A stretch of DNA of 64,000 nucleotides from assembly GCA_018261955.1 (NCBI GenBank), contig JAGTRK010000004.1, positions 248,001 to 312,000 on the forward strand, given 5' to 3'. The stretch's first letter is position 1, and the number at the start of each line of letters is the position of its first letter. Below the pieces are notes generated by a model, which searched no databases, was not told where the DNA came from, and saw nothing but the letters and a program-made list of their open reading frames with translations. This document shows, in pieces, positions 43,647 to 53,942 of this stretch. A program made the translations under genes and the position numbers. Source of the DNA: Burkholderiaceae bacterium. Lineage in GTDB: Bacteria > Pseudomonadota > Gammaproteobacteria > Burkholderiales > Burkholderiaceae.

Positions 43647-44303
43647 TTATAACCACACCGACAGCGCGCAATACACGGTCATCAGGACTATCGTCACATT
43701 GGCAATCTGCGCATAGTGTGGTTTGTGTAGCACGCTTTGCAACATTTCACCGCCACGCGCCCACACGGATACGCTCAATAAATTAATCACCGCGCACAGC
43801 GCACAGGCAATCAAGGTATTCGCCCACAGCAAACCTGTCTGAGGCAAATACACCGCAGGCAAGGTCAGCGCCATCATCCACGCCTTGGGATTAACATATT
43901 GAAACAATGCCGCTTGCATCAAGGTCATCGGTTGCGCTGTGTTTTTATTCTGTGCATCGGGCAGATTGCCATCTGGGTTGATGTTTTTCGGCACAGCACC
44001 GTTTTTCCACAACTTGACAGCCAGCCACAGCATATACAAACTGCCGATGATTTTGAGCACCCAGTTGGTTGCAGGGTAGCCTAAAACCACCGCCGCCACG
44101 CCGATGCAGCACAACAATATCATCACACAAAATCCCGAAGCGATGCCCACCATGTGCGGGATGGTGCGCTTAAAGCCAAAACGCGCGCCCGAATGCAATA
44201 GCATCAGATTGTTTGGACCGGGCGTGACCGAGGTTACGAAGGCAAATGTCGCCATGGCGAATAAACTGGTTAAGGTGTAGGCAGAAAACACATTCATAGC
44301 CAA
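43647..44303 (-). CDS. LysE/RhtB-family amino acid exporter
   Basis: 218 residues, six membrane segments. FVTSVTPGPNNLMLLHSGARFG near 22-43 is the LysE/RhtB signature. The rest follows family order, with NPKAWMMALT in the middle. RhtB-type members export threonine and homoserine. With threonine aldolase and serine dehydratase next door, threonine or serine export is plausible but not shown. Confidence 0.92.
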   Translation of the reverse strand: MAMNVFSAYTLTSLFAMATFAFVTSVTPGPNNLMLLHSGARFGFKRTIPHMVGIASGFCVMILLCCIGVAAVVLGYPATNWVLKIIGSLYMLWLAVKLWKNGAVPKNINPDGNLPDAQNKNTAQPMTLMQAALFQYVNPKAWMMALTLPAVYLPQTGLLWANTLIACALCAVINLLSVSVWARGGEMLQSVLHKPHYAQIANVTIVLMTVYCALSVWL

Positions 44304-44312
44304 TCCAATGCT

Positions 44313-45032
44313 TTAGGGTTCGATCAAAATAAACGCAGCCAATGCCTGCGCATGAATGCGAGTGCTGTCCAAAACCGGTAACACACAAGGTGTGTCTTCA
44401 CCGAGTAACATGACCAACTCAGTACAACCCAAAACCACCGCTTGTGGTGCTTGAGCACCGCGCGCAACACAGCCTTCAACGCAACGCTCAATAATATCAA
44501 GCAACGCCACTCTGTCTGCGTCCCGCACCTCGCCCTGACACAGTCGCTCAAAAATCATTTGATGTACTAATTCGCGGTCTTGTGCATTTGGGACTTGCCA
44601 ATCAATATTCCGATGTGCATAACGTTGACGCAAAAAATCATCGCTCATCGAGAACTGGGTTCCAAGAAACAACACCCGCGAAATCCCGCGTTGGCTCGCC
44701 TCATCACACACCGCATCGGCGATGTGAATCACGGGAATATCAATTTGGCTTTGAATGGTGTCATAGACTTTGTGCATGGTGTTGGTCGCAATCCCGATGG
44801 CTTGGCAACCCGCCGCTTGCAGACACTGGGCTTTTTGCGCCAAAAATTCGCCCGCACTGTGCCAATCCCCCGCGCGTTGCCACACCGCCATTTGCGCAAA
44901 ATTCACACTATCAATGATGACGGGTGCGCTGTGCAATCCGCCATGTGCTTGTCGCACCATACGGTTCAAATGCTGGTAATAAATCGCAGTTGATTCCCAA
45001 CTCATTCCACCCAAAATGCCAATTGTGTGCAT
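44313..45032 (-). CDS. Aspartate/glutamate racemase family protein
   Basis: 239 residues from the ATG at 45032 (MHTIGILGGMSWESTA), which has AGGA upstream. A longer frame to 45068 lacks one. The two catalytic cysteine regions are GIATNTMHKVYD and VLGCTELVMLL. The first holds Thr where many racemases have Cys, as in the YgeA/broad-specificity group. YgeA-type proteins act on homoserine and other amino acids. It lies 9 nt before the exporter gene. Confidence 0.88.
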   Translation of the reverse strand: MHTIGILGGMSWESTAIYYQHLNRMVRQAHGGLHSAPVIIDSVNFAQMAVWQRAGDWHSAGEFLAQKAQCLQAAGCQAIGIATNTMHKVYDTIQSQIDIPVIHIADAVCDEASQRGISRVLFLGTQFSMSDDFLRQRYAHRNIDWQVPNAQDRELVHQMIFERLCQGEVRDADRVALLDIIERCVEGCVARGAQAPQAVVLGCTELVMLLGEDTPCVLPVLDSTRIHAQALAAFILIEP

Positions 45033-45094
45033 ACATCCTGCCTTATGTAAAGTTTGATTTGTTGACACAATACGCGAAAAATGCAGTACAGTAA

Positions 45095-45130
45095 CGGTAC
45101 AATTTCATAAACAATTTTTAAACTGTACCG
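45095..45130 (+). promoter_or_regulatory. Inverted repeat at the MocR start, likely autoregulatory
   Basis: CGGTACA (45095-45101) and TGTACCG (45124-45130) form a perfect inverted repeat with a 22-nt centre. The right arm ends 2 nt before the MocR ATG. A possible -10 (TAAACT, 45119-45124) overlaps it. There is no Shine-Dalgarno. The shared 100-nt gap also serves the divergent racemase gene. Confidence 0.5.
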
Positions 45131-45132
45131 AT

Positions 45133-46629
45133 ATGGAACACAATACACTTTCGCTTGAGAGCACAGAGTCAGTTGCGGCAGGTTTATCCAACCTTGCAAT
45201 GAGCCCATCGGCTTTAGACCCCCGATTTAACAAGGTTGATGCCGTGGTCGCATGGCTCACCGAGCGCATCGAGATGCGTTTTTATGCACCCAGTGCACGT
45301 GTGCCTTCGGTGCGCCAACTCGCCGATAAACTCGAAGTCTCGCGTTTTACCGTGGTCAATGCGTATGAAAAAATGGTCGCCTCGGGCGTGCTGCACTCGC
45401 GCGCAGGTTCGGGGTTTTACGTGGCGCAACCCTTGCACGTGCCGCGATCCGAGCCCGAAACCGCACAGCGCAATTTGCTCGCATTTCAAGAAACGCAGGT
45501 GGTCGATGCCAAATGGTTGCTGCGTCATTTATTCTCCGATTTGCCTGACGATCGCACCCCAGGCAGCGGTATTTTGCCGCGCTCATGGTTAGAAAACGAG
45601 CGCATGGGTGTCGCCGTGCGCGCTGCAACGCGCGTTTCGGACGCGCATATTTACGACTATGGCAATGTCGCGGGCTACGCGCCACTGCGCGAGCAAATCG
45701 TGGTGCAACTGCACCCCATCGGCATCCACGCCGCGCCCGACCAAGTGGTCACGACCAATGGCGTGTCAATGGCGATTGATTTGGTGGCGCGTTATTTTCT
45801 CAACCCCGGTGATGCGGTGGTGGTCGATGACCCGTGCTGGTTTTGGCTCTACGGCTGTTTGCAAGCGCAGGGCTTGCGTGTGGTTTCTGTGCCGCGCGAT
45901 GTGGAGGGGCCGAACATCGAAGCCCTGACGCGCCTCATGCAACTCGAAAAACCCAAGCTGTACGTGACCAACAGCGTACTGCACAACCCGACTTCTTACG
46001 GCATCACGCCTGCACGTGCGTACCAAGTGTTGCGTATTATGGAGGAATACGATGCGTATGTTTTGGAGGACGATATTTACGGCGATTTACACGCGGGTTT
46101 GTCCAAAGGCGCGCCTGCCTTGCGTTACGCCGCGCTTGACCAACTCAAACGGGTGTTTTACATCGCCAGTTTTTCAAAATCCTTGGGTGCGGATTTACGC
46201 GTGGGCTTGCTCTGCTGTCCGACCGAGCATGTGCAAGGCATCCTGATGCGCAAAATGCTCTCGACCATGGTTTGCTCTGAAATGAACGAACGCATTGTGC
46301 ACCGCTTATTGGTCGATGGTCAGCATCGCCGCCACCTCGACAAACTGCGCACACGCCTTGCCGATGCGCACGCGTATATGAAAACCGCCTTGCCTGAAAT
46401 CGGTTTAGAGTATCCTGAACACGCGCAAGAAGGCGTATTTCTGTGGGTCAATACGGGTGTGGATACCAACGCGCTGGCTTTGGAAGCGAAAAACGATGGT
46501 TGGCTGGTCGCCCCCGGTTCGCTGTTTTCACCCAAACAAGGCGCATCGAGTATGATGCGTTTTAACGTCACGCGCACCACGCCTGAGTTTATGCGGTGGT
46601 TGGGGGATTATTTAGAAAAACATCGGTGA
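45133..46629 (+). CDS. MocR/PdxR-type GntR regulator with aminotransferase domain
   Basis: 498 residues. A winged helix of the GntR type is at about 35-100 (VPSVRQLADKLEVSRFTVVNAYEKM). It is followed by a full fold type I aminotransferase-like domain with PLP lysine K349 in SFSKSLGADLR and the ring-binding Asp in LEDDIYGDL. Such proteins sense amino acids or PLP and regulate divergent genes. It probably controls the racemase-exporter-aldolase run and perhaps sdaA, which follows 46 nt later. Confidence 0.93.
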   Translation: MEHNTLSLESTESVAAGLSNLAMSPSALDPRFNKVDAVVAWLTERIEMRFYAPSARVPSVRQLADKLEVSRFTVVNAYEKMVASGVLHSRAGSGFYVAQPLHVPRSEPETAQRNLLAFQETQVVDAKWLLRHLFSDLPDDRTPGSGILPRSWLENERMGVAVRAATRVSDAHIYDYGNVAGYAPLREQIVVQLHPIGIHAAPDQVVTTNGVSMAIDLVARYFLNPGDAVVVDDPCWFWLYGCLQAQGLRVVSVPRDVEGPNIEALTRLMQLEKPKLYVTNSVLHNPTSYGITPARAYQVLRIMEEYDAYVLEDDIYGDLHAGLSKGAPALRYAALDQLKRVFYIASFSKSLGADLRVGLLCCPTEHVQGILMRKMLSTMVCSEMNERIVHRLLVDGQHRRHLDKLRTRLADAHAYMKTALPEIGLEYPEHAQEGVFLWVNTGVDTNALALEAKNDGWLVAPGSLFSPKQGASSMMRFNVTRTTPEFMRWLGDYLEKHR

Positions 46630-46675
46630 CATGGTTTTGTAAAACAACCATACAAAACACACACAAGGAGACAAA

Positions 46676-48067
46676 ATGGCGGTATCCGTATTTGACCTAT
46701 TTAAAATCGGCATCGGCCCCTCGAGTTCGCACACCGTTGGGCCCATGCGCGCAGCCAAGATGTTTGTCGAATACCTGCACAAACACGACTTGTTGGCGCA
46801 GACCGCGCGCATCTCGGTGCAACTGTACGGCTCGCTCGGCTTGACGGGTTTGGGGCACGGCACGGACAAAGGGGTGTTGCTCGGTTTAATGGGGTTCAAT
46901 CCCGAGGACGTGCCCATTGATGAAATTCAATCTGAATTAGACCTCGTTTTACTCGATCAAAAAATTAAACTATTCGGGCAGCACGAAGTCGCTTTTATGT
47001 TCAAACGCGACTTGATTATGCACAAACGCGAAGCCCTCGCCGAGCACCCCAATGGTATGAAACTGGCGGCGTTTGATGCAGACAATCATTTGCTGGTTGA
47101 GAAAAAATACCTCTCGGTCGGCGGTGGTTTTGTGGTCACGGTGGGCATGGACACCGCGCCTGTATTGGAAGCGTTTGCCGAAGTGCCTTATCCATTTAGC
47201 AGTGCGAAAGAATTGCTGGCACTGTGTCAAACCCACCGCATCAGCATTGCGCAATTGATGTTGGCCAATGAATTGACTTGGCGTACCGAGCAGGACATCA
47301 CTGCGCAACTCAATCGCATTTGGCAGGTGATGCAAACCTGTGTGGCACGCGGTTGCGGCATCGGCAACCCTGATGCGTTTGGTATGCTTGCAGGTGGTCT
47401 GAATGTCAAACGCCGTGCAGGCGAGCTGTATCGAGCACTCACGCGCAGTGCTGAGCGCGGTTTATCTGACCCACTCACCGTGATGGATTGGGTGAATCTC
47501 TATGCCGTGGCGGTGAATGAAGAAAACGCCGCAGGCGGACGTGTGGTCACCGCACCGACCAATGGCGCGGCGGGCATCGTACCTGCTGTGCTGCACTACT
47601 ACGACCGATTCGTGCCCAATGCCAATATTCAAGGCATACATGAATTTCTGCTCACCGCAGGCGCGATTGGCATCCTGTATAAACTCAATGCCTCCATCAG
47701 CGGCGCGGAGGTGGGCTGTCAAGGTGAAGTGGGTGTCGCGTGCTCCATGGCAGCAGGCGGGCTCGCGGCAGTGATGGGCGGAACAGTTGAGCAAATCGAA
47801 AACGCCGCCGAAATCGGCATGGAGCACAACCTCGGTTTGACTTGCGACCCGATTGGCGGATTGGTGCAAATCCCCTGCATTGAACGCAATGCGATGGGTG
47901 CGGTCAAAGCGGTCAACGCTGCGCGCATGGCCTTGCGCGGTGATGGCACGCACCACGTGTCGCTCGACATGGTGATTAAAACCATGCGCGAAACGGGCGC
48001 GGACATGAAAAACAAGTACAAAGAAACCTCCAAAGGCGGCTTGGCGGTCAATCGGATTGAGTGTTGA
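46676..48067 (+). CDS. sdaA: L-serine ammonia-lyase (iron-sulfur, single chain)
   Basis: 463 residues. It deaminates L-serine to pyruvate using a 4Fe-4S cluster. The beta domain starts with [17 protein letters not shown] at about 12-28. The alpha domain has the cluster cysteines around [35 protein letters not shown] and elsewhere. Length and the ending are standard. Its start has AAGGAG. It probably forms part of the serine/threonine cluster under the MocR regulator. Confidence 0.97.
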   Translation: MAVSVFDLFKIGIGPSSSHTVGPMRAAKMFVEYLHKHDLLAQTARISVQLYGSLGLTGLGHGTDKGVLLGLMGFNPEDVPIDEIQSELDLVLLDQKIKLFGQHEVAFMFKRDLIMHKREALAEHPNGMKLAAFDADNHLLVEKKYLSVGGGFVVTVGMDTAPVLEAFAEVPYPFSSAKELLALCQTHRISIAQLMLANELTWRTEQDITAQLNRIWQVMQTCVARGCGIGNPDAFGMLAGGLNVKRRAGELYRALTRSAERGLSDPLTVMDWVNLYAVAVNEENAAGGRVVTAPTNGAAGIVPAVLHYYDRFVPNANIQGIHEFLLTAGAIGILYKLNASISGAEVGCQGEVGVACSMAAGGLAAVMGGTVEQIENAAEIGMEHNLGLTCDPIGGLVQIPCIERNAMGAVKAVNAARMALRGDGTHHVSLDMVIKTMRETGADMKNKYKETSKGGLAVNRIEC

Positions 48068-48154
48068 GGCGCGTTTATTTGAGTTTTATGTCAACGATGC
48101 TATTTAAAAACTGTGCTGTATTGGTTAAATAATAACAATCTGCACATCGCATAT

Positions 48155-48183
48155 AAAAAATGCCACAGATGGTGGCATTTTTT
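48155..48183. terminator. Terminator between sdaA and the 68-residue gene
   Basis: AAAAAATGCCAC and GTGGCATTTTTT enclose a short loop, with T runs in both directions. It serves the convergent sdaA and small gene. Confidence 0.8.
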
Positions 48184-48200
48184 GTGAAAAATATAAACAC

Positions 48201-48407
48201 TCAAGATTCTTTTTCGAACTCTTTGGCGTGCGCGTTAATGAGTGCGTCGGTTTGTGCATGTGTCAGTACTGTGGATCCATATTTCTCTTTTTTCAATTGA
48301 CGCAATGCTTCTCGATTACCCACAGTTCCACGGAACCCGTTGTGACGCAGGCGACGATCCAATTCATAATCTTGACTAAAATTTGTAGTTTCGTTATCAG
48401 CTGGCAT
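48201..48407 (-). CDS. Small charged protein of unknown function (68 residues)
   Basis: It starts with ATG at 48407 after TTTAGGAGAGTC, a good ribosome site. The protein is hydrophilic (RRLRHNGFRGTVGNREALRQ, then LKKEKYGSTVL and a Glu-rich end) with no membrane segment and no motif I recognise. A terminator lies 18 nt past its stop. The ribosome site and terminator support it as real. The function is unknown. Confidence 0.6.
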   Translation of the reverse strand: MPADNETTNFSQDYELDRRLRHNGFRGTVGNREALRQLKKEKYGSTVLTHAQTDALINAHAKEFEKES

Positions 48408-48563
48408 ATGACTCTCCTAAAGTTATGAAAACATCCAAACAAAACAAACGACAGTACAAAATAAATACCAAACAACAAGAAGCAAATCAACTCTCTACGC
48501 TATCTGCTTGCTCCATCATATACCATCAAAATGAGATTGTGTGTGAACGTAAGAATTTAATGT

Positions 48564-48605
48564 GGTGAAAAATGAGTTTGAGCATAATTTCTCATTTTTA
48601 TCACC
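48564..48605. repeat. AT-rich hairpin upstream of alaS
   Basis: GGTGAAAAATGAG and CTCATTTTTATCACC pair (one 2-nt bulge) around a 14-nt loop. It lies about 35 nt before a TATAAT (48640-48645) that is probably the alaS -10. It may be a regulatory site or a terminator for upstream RNA. Confidence 0.4.
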
Positions 48606-48690
48606 TTGGGATCCAGTATCCATTTGGCTGGCTATCCTTTATAATGCACAGAATCAATATTAACCCGTATTTACGTCAATTAGGATACCC

Positions 48691-51630
48691 ATGCAAGTCG
48701 CTGACATACGTTCTAAATTTCTCCAGTTTTTTGCCGACAAAGGCCACACCATCGTGGCGAGTTCACCCCTTGTACCGCAAAATGACCCAACTTTGATGTT
48801 CACCAACTCGGGCATGGTGCAATTCAAAGACGTGTTTCTCGGTCAGGACAAACGTCCGTACAAGCGCGCCACCAGCGTACAAGCGTGTTTGCGCGCAGGC
48901 GGCAAACACAACGATTTAGAAAACGTCGGTTACACTGCGCGTCACCACACATTTTTTGAAATGTTGGGCAACTGGTCTTTTGGCGACTATTTCAAACGCG
49001 ACTCGATTAAATGGGGTTGGGAATTATTGACCCAAATCTATGGCTTGCCTGCTGAGAAACTGTTGGCAACGGTGTACCATGAAGACGATGAAGCCTACGA
49101 TATTTGGACAAAAGAAATCGGGTTGCCGCCTGAGCGCGTGATTCGCATTGGCGACAACAAAGGTGGCAAATACAAATCCGACAACTTCTGGATGATGGCG
49201 GATACGGGGCCTTGCGGGCCTTGCTCGGAAATTTTTTACGATCATGGCGAACACATTTGGGGCGGGCCTCCAGGTTCGGCAGAAGAGGATGGCGATCGTT
49301 TCATCGAAATTTGGAACCACGTCTTTATGCAATTTGAAATGCACGCCGATGGCAGCGTGAGCAAACTGCCCGCGCCGTGCGTGGATACGGGCATGGGTTT
49401 GGAGCGCCTGGCAGCGATTTTACAAGGCGTGCATTCCAACTACGAAATTGACTTGTTTGCCGCTTTGATTGGCGCGGCGATGACAGCAACGGCTTGCACC
49501 GATGTGACGAATCCATCCTTACGCGTGATTGCCGACCACATTCGTGCATGCACGTTCTTAGTCGCCGATGGGGTGATTCCATCCAATGAAGGGCGCGGTT
49601 ATGTGCTGCGCCGCATCATCCGCCGTGCTATTCGTCATGGCTATAAACTCGGCGTGCGCACGCCATTTTTCCATAAACTCGTGGCTGAAGTGGTCAATCA
49701 AATGGGCGCAGCGTATCCAATTATTGCTGAAAAACAAGCCCTCATCACTGCGGCATTGAAGCAAGAAGAGGAACGTTTTTTTGAGACCATCGCCAAAGGT
49801 ATGGAAATTCTCGATGAGGAACTTAATCCATTAGGTTATGTTGGCAAGCAACTAGGAGTAGAAAACTTTTGGTCGGATGCAAGTTTTCCATTTCCTTTAG
49901 ATTTAAACAATATACCAGCGCACATTAAGAACGCCCCTCTAATCAAGAGAACATTTGGAACGGGAAATTACGTTAATTTTAATTTTGTTGATAACAAACA
50001 GGAAAAAATATACGTGACAGTAACAAACTTCATTAGCAAGCAAGATGAGCAATCTGTATTGGAAGAATCTGAGCACTATACAAAATCGGATTATTTTTTT
50101 CATTTAAAGGGAAGTTATCCGTTTAACCAGTACAGTAGAGAAATAGAGTTAGATTCAAAATATAAAGTACTTTCTGGCACATTTGCATTTCAACTACACG
50201 ACACATTTGGATTTCCTTTAGATTTGACCGCCGATGTGTGCCGCGAACGAGGATTTACTGTAGATAATGCGGGCTTCGAAATAGAAATGAACGCGCAAAA
50301 AGACACCGCACGCGCTGCAGGCAAATTCAAAATGGATAAAACCATCGTCTACGATGGCGCAAAAACCCAGTTCACGGGCTATACAGGCACGCATGGCAAT
50401 CAACTCAAAGTATTGGCTCTCTACAAAGACAGCGAGCCTGTAACCAGTCTGAACCAAGGCGAACAAGGCATTGTGATACTGGATGTCACACCGTTTTACG
50501 CCGAATCAGGCGGACAAGTTGGTGACAAAGGTTTGCTCTCAAATCCAAACGCACAACTCTCGGTACAAGACACCCTCAAGGTTTTGCCCGATGTGCACGG
50601 ACACTTTGTGACCGTGGACAGCGGCACAGTGAACGTCGGCGATGTGCTGAACGCCACCGTATACGCCGAGCAACGCGCCGCGACCATTCGCAACCACTCG
50701 GCGACGCACTTGATGCATAAGGCTTTGCGTTTGATGCTGGGCGAGCACGTGGCGCAAAAAGGCTCATTGGTCGATGCGGACAAAACCCGTTTTGACTTCA
50801 CCCACAACGCACCTGTGACGGCTGAGGAAATCACGCAAATTGAGTATTGGGTCAATGCGCAAATCCTTGCCAATACACCTGTGGACGCGCAAGTGATGGA
50901 CATTGAAAGTGCGAAAAACTCAGGCGCGATGATGTTGTTTGGCGAAAAATATGGCGATGAAGTGCGTGTACTCTCGATTGGGGAGAGTAAAGAGTTGTGT
51001 GGCGGCATTCACGTCAAAGCCACGGGCGATATTGGTCAATTCAAAATCATTTCAGAAGGTGGCGTTGCCGCAGGGGTGCGCCGCATCGAGGCGGTGACTG
51101 GCCTGAATGCCTTGGCACACACACAACACCTTGCCAATCAGGTCAATGCCGCCGCCGCCGCGTTGCGCAGCGCGCCAAGCGAATTGGTCGAGCGCATCGT
51201 CGGCACACAAGAGAGCATCAAATCACTTGAAAAAGAACTCGCGCAAGCAAAAAACAAACTCGCCGCATCACAAGGTGGCGACTTGGCCAGTCAAGCGGTT
51301 GAAATCAATGGCGTTAAAGTTCTGTCCGCCATCATCGACGGCGCAGACATCGACATGCTGCGCACCACCATGGATGGATTGAAAGACAAGCTTGGCAATG
51401 CGGTCATCGTATTGGCAAGCGCGACCGATAAAGCCACACTTTTGGCGGGTGTGACCAAAGACTTGACCAGTAAAATCAAAGCGGGTGAAGTCGTCAACCA
51501 CGTCGCCCAACAAATCGGCGGCAAAGGTGGTGGCCGACCCGATTTAGCACAAGCAGGTGGCACGGATGTGGCGGGTTTGTCAAAAGCCATGGCAAGTGTG
51601 GCGGGCTTTGTGCAGGAAAAGTTCAATTAA
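48691..51630 (+). CDS. alaS: Alanine-tRNA ligase with an unusual internal insert
   Basis: 979 residues, about 105 more than usual. The class II core starts [19 protein letters not shown]. The editing domain has [13 protein letters not shown] and [13 protein letters not shown] for its metal, and a C-terminal coiled coil and globular domain end it. Between DEEL at residue 378 and [15 protein letters not shown] near 500-512 lies an extra AT-rich segment. A 15-bp direct repeat, ATTTCCTTTAGATTT, occurs at 49890-49904 and 50211-50225, exactly 321 bp (107 codons) apart. Removing one repeat unit gives 872 residues, the normal length. The frame stays open. Confidence 0.95.
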   Translation: MQVADIRSKFLQFFADKGHTIVASSPLVPQNDPTLMFTNSGMVQFKDVFLGQDKRPYKRATSVQACLRAGGKHNDLENVGYTARHHTFFEMLGNWSFGDYFKRDSIKWGWELLTQIYGLPAEKLLATVYHEDDEAYDIWTKEIGLPPERVIRIGDNKGGKYKSDNFWMMADTGPCGPCSEIFYDHGEHIWGGPPGSAEEDGDRFIEIWNHVFMQFEMHADGSVSKLPAPCVDTGMGLERLAAILQGVHSNYEIDLFAALIGAAMTATACTDVTNPSLRVIADHIRACTFLVADGVIPSNEGRGYVLRRIIRRAIRHGYKLGVRTPFFHKLVAEVVNQMGAAYPIIAEKQALITAALKQEEERFFETIAKGMEILDEELNPLGYVGKQLGVENFWSDASFPFPLDLNNIPAHIKNAPLIKRTFGTGNYVNFNFVDNKQEKIYVTVTNFISKQDEQSVLEESEHYTKSDYFFHLKGSYPFNQYSREIELDSKYKVLSGTFAFQLHDTFGFPLDLTADVCRERGFTVDNAGFEIEMNAQKDTARAAGKFKMDKTIVYDGAKTQFTGYTGTHGNQLKVLALYKDSEPVTSLNQGEQGIVILDVTPFYAESGGQVGDKGLLSNPNAQLSVQDTLKVLPDVHGHFVTVDSGTVNVGDVLNATVYAEQRAATIRNHSATHLMHKALRLMLGEHVAQKGSLVDADKTRFDFTHNAPVTAEEITQIEYWVNAQILANTPVDAQVMDIESAKNSGAMMLFGEKYGDEVRVLSIGESKELCGGIHVKATGDIGQFKIISEGGVAAGVRRIEAVTGLNALAHTQHLANQVNAAAAALRSAPSELVERIVGTQESIKSLEKELAQAKNKLAASQGGDLASQAVEINGVKVLSAIIDGADIDMLRTTMDGLKDKLGNAVIVLASATDKATLLAGVTKDLTSKIKAGEVVNHVAQQIGGKGGGRPDLAQAGGTDVAGLSKAMASVAGFVQEKFN
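49825..50175 (+). other. AT-rich in-frame insert in alaS
   Basis: Roughly residues 379-495 of AlaRS. Base composition falls sharply to A/T-rich compared with the flanks. It contains hydrophilic, aromatic-rich strands ([33 protein letters not shown]) that suggest a small beta-rich domain. Its left end (ASFPFPLDL) mimics the native segment [10 protein letters not shown], because of the 15-bp direct repeat. There are no intein splice residues and no stop codon. I recognise no domain. Confidence 0.75.
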
Positions 51631-51760
51631 AAAGCCCAGAATCGAATACTGAATACCCTGCGAACTTCCCGAGTTGTGTATAGGTGTCGGTTATCAACGA
51701 GCGGGTTAATGGCCTTGATTTTTGTGCCTATGGGCTTCGTTTTGACACCTCAAAATAAAT

Positions 51761-51799
51761 TGTGGGTAACTTTTTTGATTATTATATAAGTTACCCACA
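51761..51799. repeat. Perfect 12-bp inverted repeat downstream of alaS
   Basis: TGTGGGTAACTT and AAGTTACCCACA enclose a 15-nt AT-rich loop. It lies 130 nt past the alaS stop. It may terminate alaS, although no T run follows the stem. Confidence 0.5.
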
Positions 51800-51805
51800 G
51801 ACGAC

Positions 51806-51840
51806 AAAAAACCCCGTAAACATTGAAGTTTTCGGGGTTT
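51806..51840 (-). terminator. Terminator of the tRNA-Gly-Cys-Leu transcript
   Basis: AAACCCCG and CGGGGTTT pair around a loop with inner pairing, followed on the minus strand by a T-rich run. It lies 36 nt past the tRNA-Leu end. Confidence 0.75.
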
Positions 51841-51875
51841 GCTTGGTATTACGAGGTGTTATTTGTCAAATCTGT

Positions 51876-51969
51876 TGGTGCCCAGGGCCGGAATCGAACC
51901 GGCACGCCCCTTATTCAGGTAAGCGGCGGATTTTAAGTCCGCTGTGTCTACCAATTTCACCACCTGGGC
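51876..51969 (-). tRNA. tRNA-Leu (TAA)
   Basis: A class II tRNA: acceptor GCCCAGG/CCTGGGC, anticodon stem GCGGA/TCCGC with loop CTTAAAA, a long variable arm, T arm GCCGGTTCGATTCCGGC and encoded CCA. It reads UUA and UUG codons. Confidence 0.96.
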
Positions 51970-51983
51970 AACATCTTGAGACT

Positions 51984-52057
51984 TGGAGGCGGAGGCCAGA
52001 ATCGAACTGGCGTAGACGGCTTTGCAAGCCGCTGCATAACCATTTTGCTACTCCGCC
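51984..52057 (-). tRNA. tRNA-Cys (GCA)
   Basis: Acceptor GGCGGAG/CTCCGCC, anticodon stem GCGGC/GCCGT with loop TTGCAAA, discriminator U (the Cys identity base) and encoded CCA. Confidence 0.96.
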
Positions 52058-52123
52058 GATGTTATGCTTGTTACTATGAATAAAGGGAAGCATGACGTAA
52101 ACGACTGCTTCCCTTAGAAAACT

Positions 52124-52199
52124 TGGAGCGGGAGACGAGGCTCGAACTCGCGACCTCAACCTTGGCAAGGTTGCGCTCTACCAACTGAGCTACTCCCGC
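52124..52199 (-). tRNA. tRNA-Gly (GCC)
   Basis: Acceptor GCGGGAG/CTCCCGC, anticodon stem CAACC/GGTTG with loop TTGCCAA, discriminator U and encoded CCA. It is the first gene of the Gly-Cys-Leu tRNA operon. Confidence 0.97.
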
Positions 52200-52215
52200 G
52201 CTACAAGAGATTGAA

Positions 52216-52244
52216 ATTATAAGGGTTCATTGCAATGCTGTCAA
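52216..52244 (-). promoter_or_regulatory. Consensus promoter of the tRNA-Gly-Cys-Leu operon
   Basis: TTGACA and TATAAT, both perfect, are exactly 17 bp apart on the minus strand, 17 nt from the tRNA-Gly start. Confidence 0.9.
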
Positions 52245-52397
52245 GCATTTGTTGCGAGTTTTTGTAAATGTTTTGATGCGCCTTGTGTCCACATCTCATT
52301 TAGAACAACGAGTTTCCGTTTTAACTGCTTGTATTTGTTGGGATTTATGTGTAGCATTTTGCGTGTGTTCGAAATCTATAAGAAATGGTCAACAAGC

Positions 52398-52910
52398 ATG
52401 GCGATATTGCCTATATTAAAATTCCCTGATGTGCGTTTGCACACCGTCGCGCAACCCGTGACGCAATTTGATGTGGCTTTACAGCGCATTGTCGCAGATA
52501 TGTTGGAGACGATGTATTCTGCGCGCGGCGTGGGTTTGGCAGCCACTCAAGTGGATATTCATCAACGCATTGTGGTGATTGATACCTCAGAGGAGCGCGA
52601 TGCACCGATGGTTTTAATCAATCCCGAAATCATTGCCCAAAGTGCAGAGAAAAAAGACTGGGAAGAAGGCTGTTTGTCTGTCCCTGAAGTGTATGAAGTG
52701 GTTGCCCGTCCTGAGCGCGTTCGGGTGCGTGCGCAAGATGCCTCAGGAGTTTTTTTTGAAATGGATTGTGACGAGTTGCTTGCGGTGTGTGTGCAGCACG
52801 AGATTGACCACCTCAATGGCAAGGTGTTTGTACAGTATTTGTCGAACTTAAAACTCAACCGCCTTAAAAATAAAATCAAAAAACAGCAACGCGAAGAAAG
52901 TACATCATGA
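52398..52910 (+). CDS. def: Peptide deformylase
   Basis: 170 residues from the ATG at 52398 ([11 protein letters not shown]). A longer frame adds a Cys-rich tail foreign to the family. All three motifs are present: [16 protein letters not shown] and QHEIDHLNG, which supply the metal Cys and two His. It removes the formyl group from new proteins. The last base pairs overlap fmt (ATGA), so the two genes are translationally coupled. This is the standard def-fmt pair. Confidence 0.97.
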   Translation: MAILPILKFPDVRLHTVAQPVTQFDVALQRIVADMLETMYSARGVGLAATQVDIHQRIVVIDTSEERDAPMVLINPEIIAQSAEKKDWEEGCLSVPEVYEVVARPERVRVRAQDASGVFFEMDCDELLAVCVQHEIDHLNGKVFVQYLSNLKLNRLKNKIKKQQREESTS

Positions 52911-53869
52911 AGGTGGTGTTCGCAGGTACGCCCGAGTTTGCCGCGCAGGCATTGGCAGCCATCATTGCAGCGGGTTTTAACGTGCCTTTGGTATTGACCC
53001 AACCCGACCGACCCAGCGGACGCGGGATGAAGTTGACTCCATCTGCTGTCAAACAAATTGCCTTGCAGCACAGCATCCCCGTCGCACAGCCGATTTCACT
53101 TAGGTTAAACGGTAAATACCCTGACCAAGCCGAGGAGGCGCGCGCGCGCCTCGTCGCTGCGCAAGCGGATGTGATGGTGGTGGCCGCTTATGGTTTGATT
53201 TTGCCAGAGGATGCATTGAATCTGCCCAAACACGGTTGCATCAATATCCATGCGTCATTGCTGCCGCGTTGGCGCGGCGCGGCGCCGATTCACCGCGCCA
53301 TCGAAGCGGGCGATGCGCAAACAGGCATCACGCTGATGCAGATGGATGCGGGCTTGGACACGGGGGATATGCTGGCGGTCGAAACCATGCCTATTTTACC
53401 GACACATACCACAGCACTGTTACACGATGAATTGGCGCAAATCGGTGCGCGCATGGTGGTCAACTATTTGCAACAATTACAAGCAGGTCAAGCCCCCAAG
53501 CCCGTGCCACAACCGACAGACGGTATCACATACGCTGAGAAAATCAGTAAAGCCGAATCAAAAATTGATTGGCATCAGTCCGCCGAGGTGCTTGCCCGTA
53601 AAATTCGCGCATTAAACCCTGCACCTGTCTGCGTCAGTGAGTGGCAGCAGCAGCCTTTGAAAATTTGGGCAGCGCAAGCATTGCTGACACCCCACGCATC
53701 TGCGGTGGGTACGATACTGGCGATTAATCAATCGGGCGTGCATGTCGCCTGTGGGCAAGGGGTATTGTGTATCACCGAAATGCAAAAAGCAGGGGGCAAG
53801 CGTGGTTTGGCAACACAAGTGGCAGACAGTTTAAAAATGTCGGCACACTCTCAGTTTGCCACCCATTAA
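52907..53869 (+). CDS. fmt: Methionyl-tRNA formyltransferase
   Basis: 320 residues. It formylates initiator Met-t[14 protein letters not shown] is at the N terminus. The catalytic segment [21 protein letters not shown] is near 113-133 and includes the key Asn and His. The C-terminal tRNA-binding domain starts near 205. The gene overlaps def by 4 nt. Confidence 0.97.
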   Translation: MKVVFAGTPEFAAQALAAIIAAGFNVPLVLTQPDRPSGRGMKLTPSAVKQIALQHSIPVAQPISLRLNGKYPDQAEEARARLVAAQADVMVVAAYGLILPEDALNLPKHGCINIHASLLPRWRGAAPIHRAIEAGDAQTGITLMQMDAGLDTGDMLAVETMPILPTHTTALLHDELAQIGARMVVNYLQQLQAGQAPKPVPQPTDGITYAEKISKAESKIDWHQSAEVLARKIRALNPAPVCVSEWQQQPLKIWAAQALLTPHASAVGTILAINQSGVHVACGQGVLCITEMQKAGGKRGLATQVADSLKMSAHSQFATH

Positions 53870-53942
53870 ACAGCCCTGTCGCACCCATAGCACTGACCCC
53901 ATCGCGCATTATTTTTCGCCCGCAATCGTGCTAAAATGCGCC

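Noticed and set aside
49825-50175. The alaS insert as an intein
   Set aside because: An intein would start with Cys or Ser and end with His-Asn before Cys, Ser or Thr. Neither end fits, and about 105 residues is below the usual intein size.
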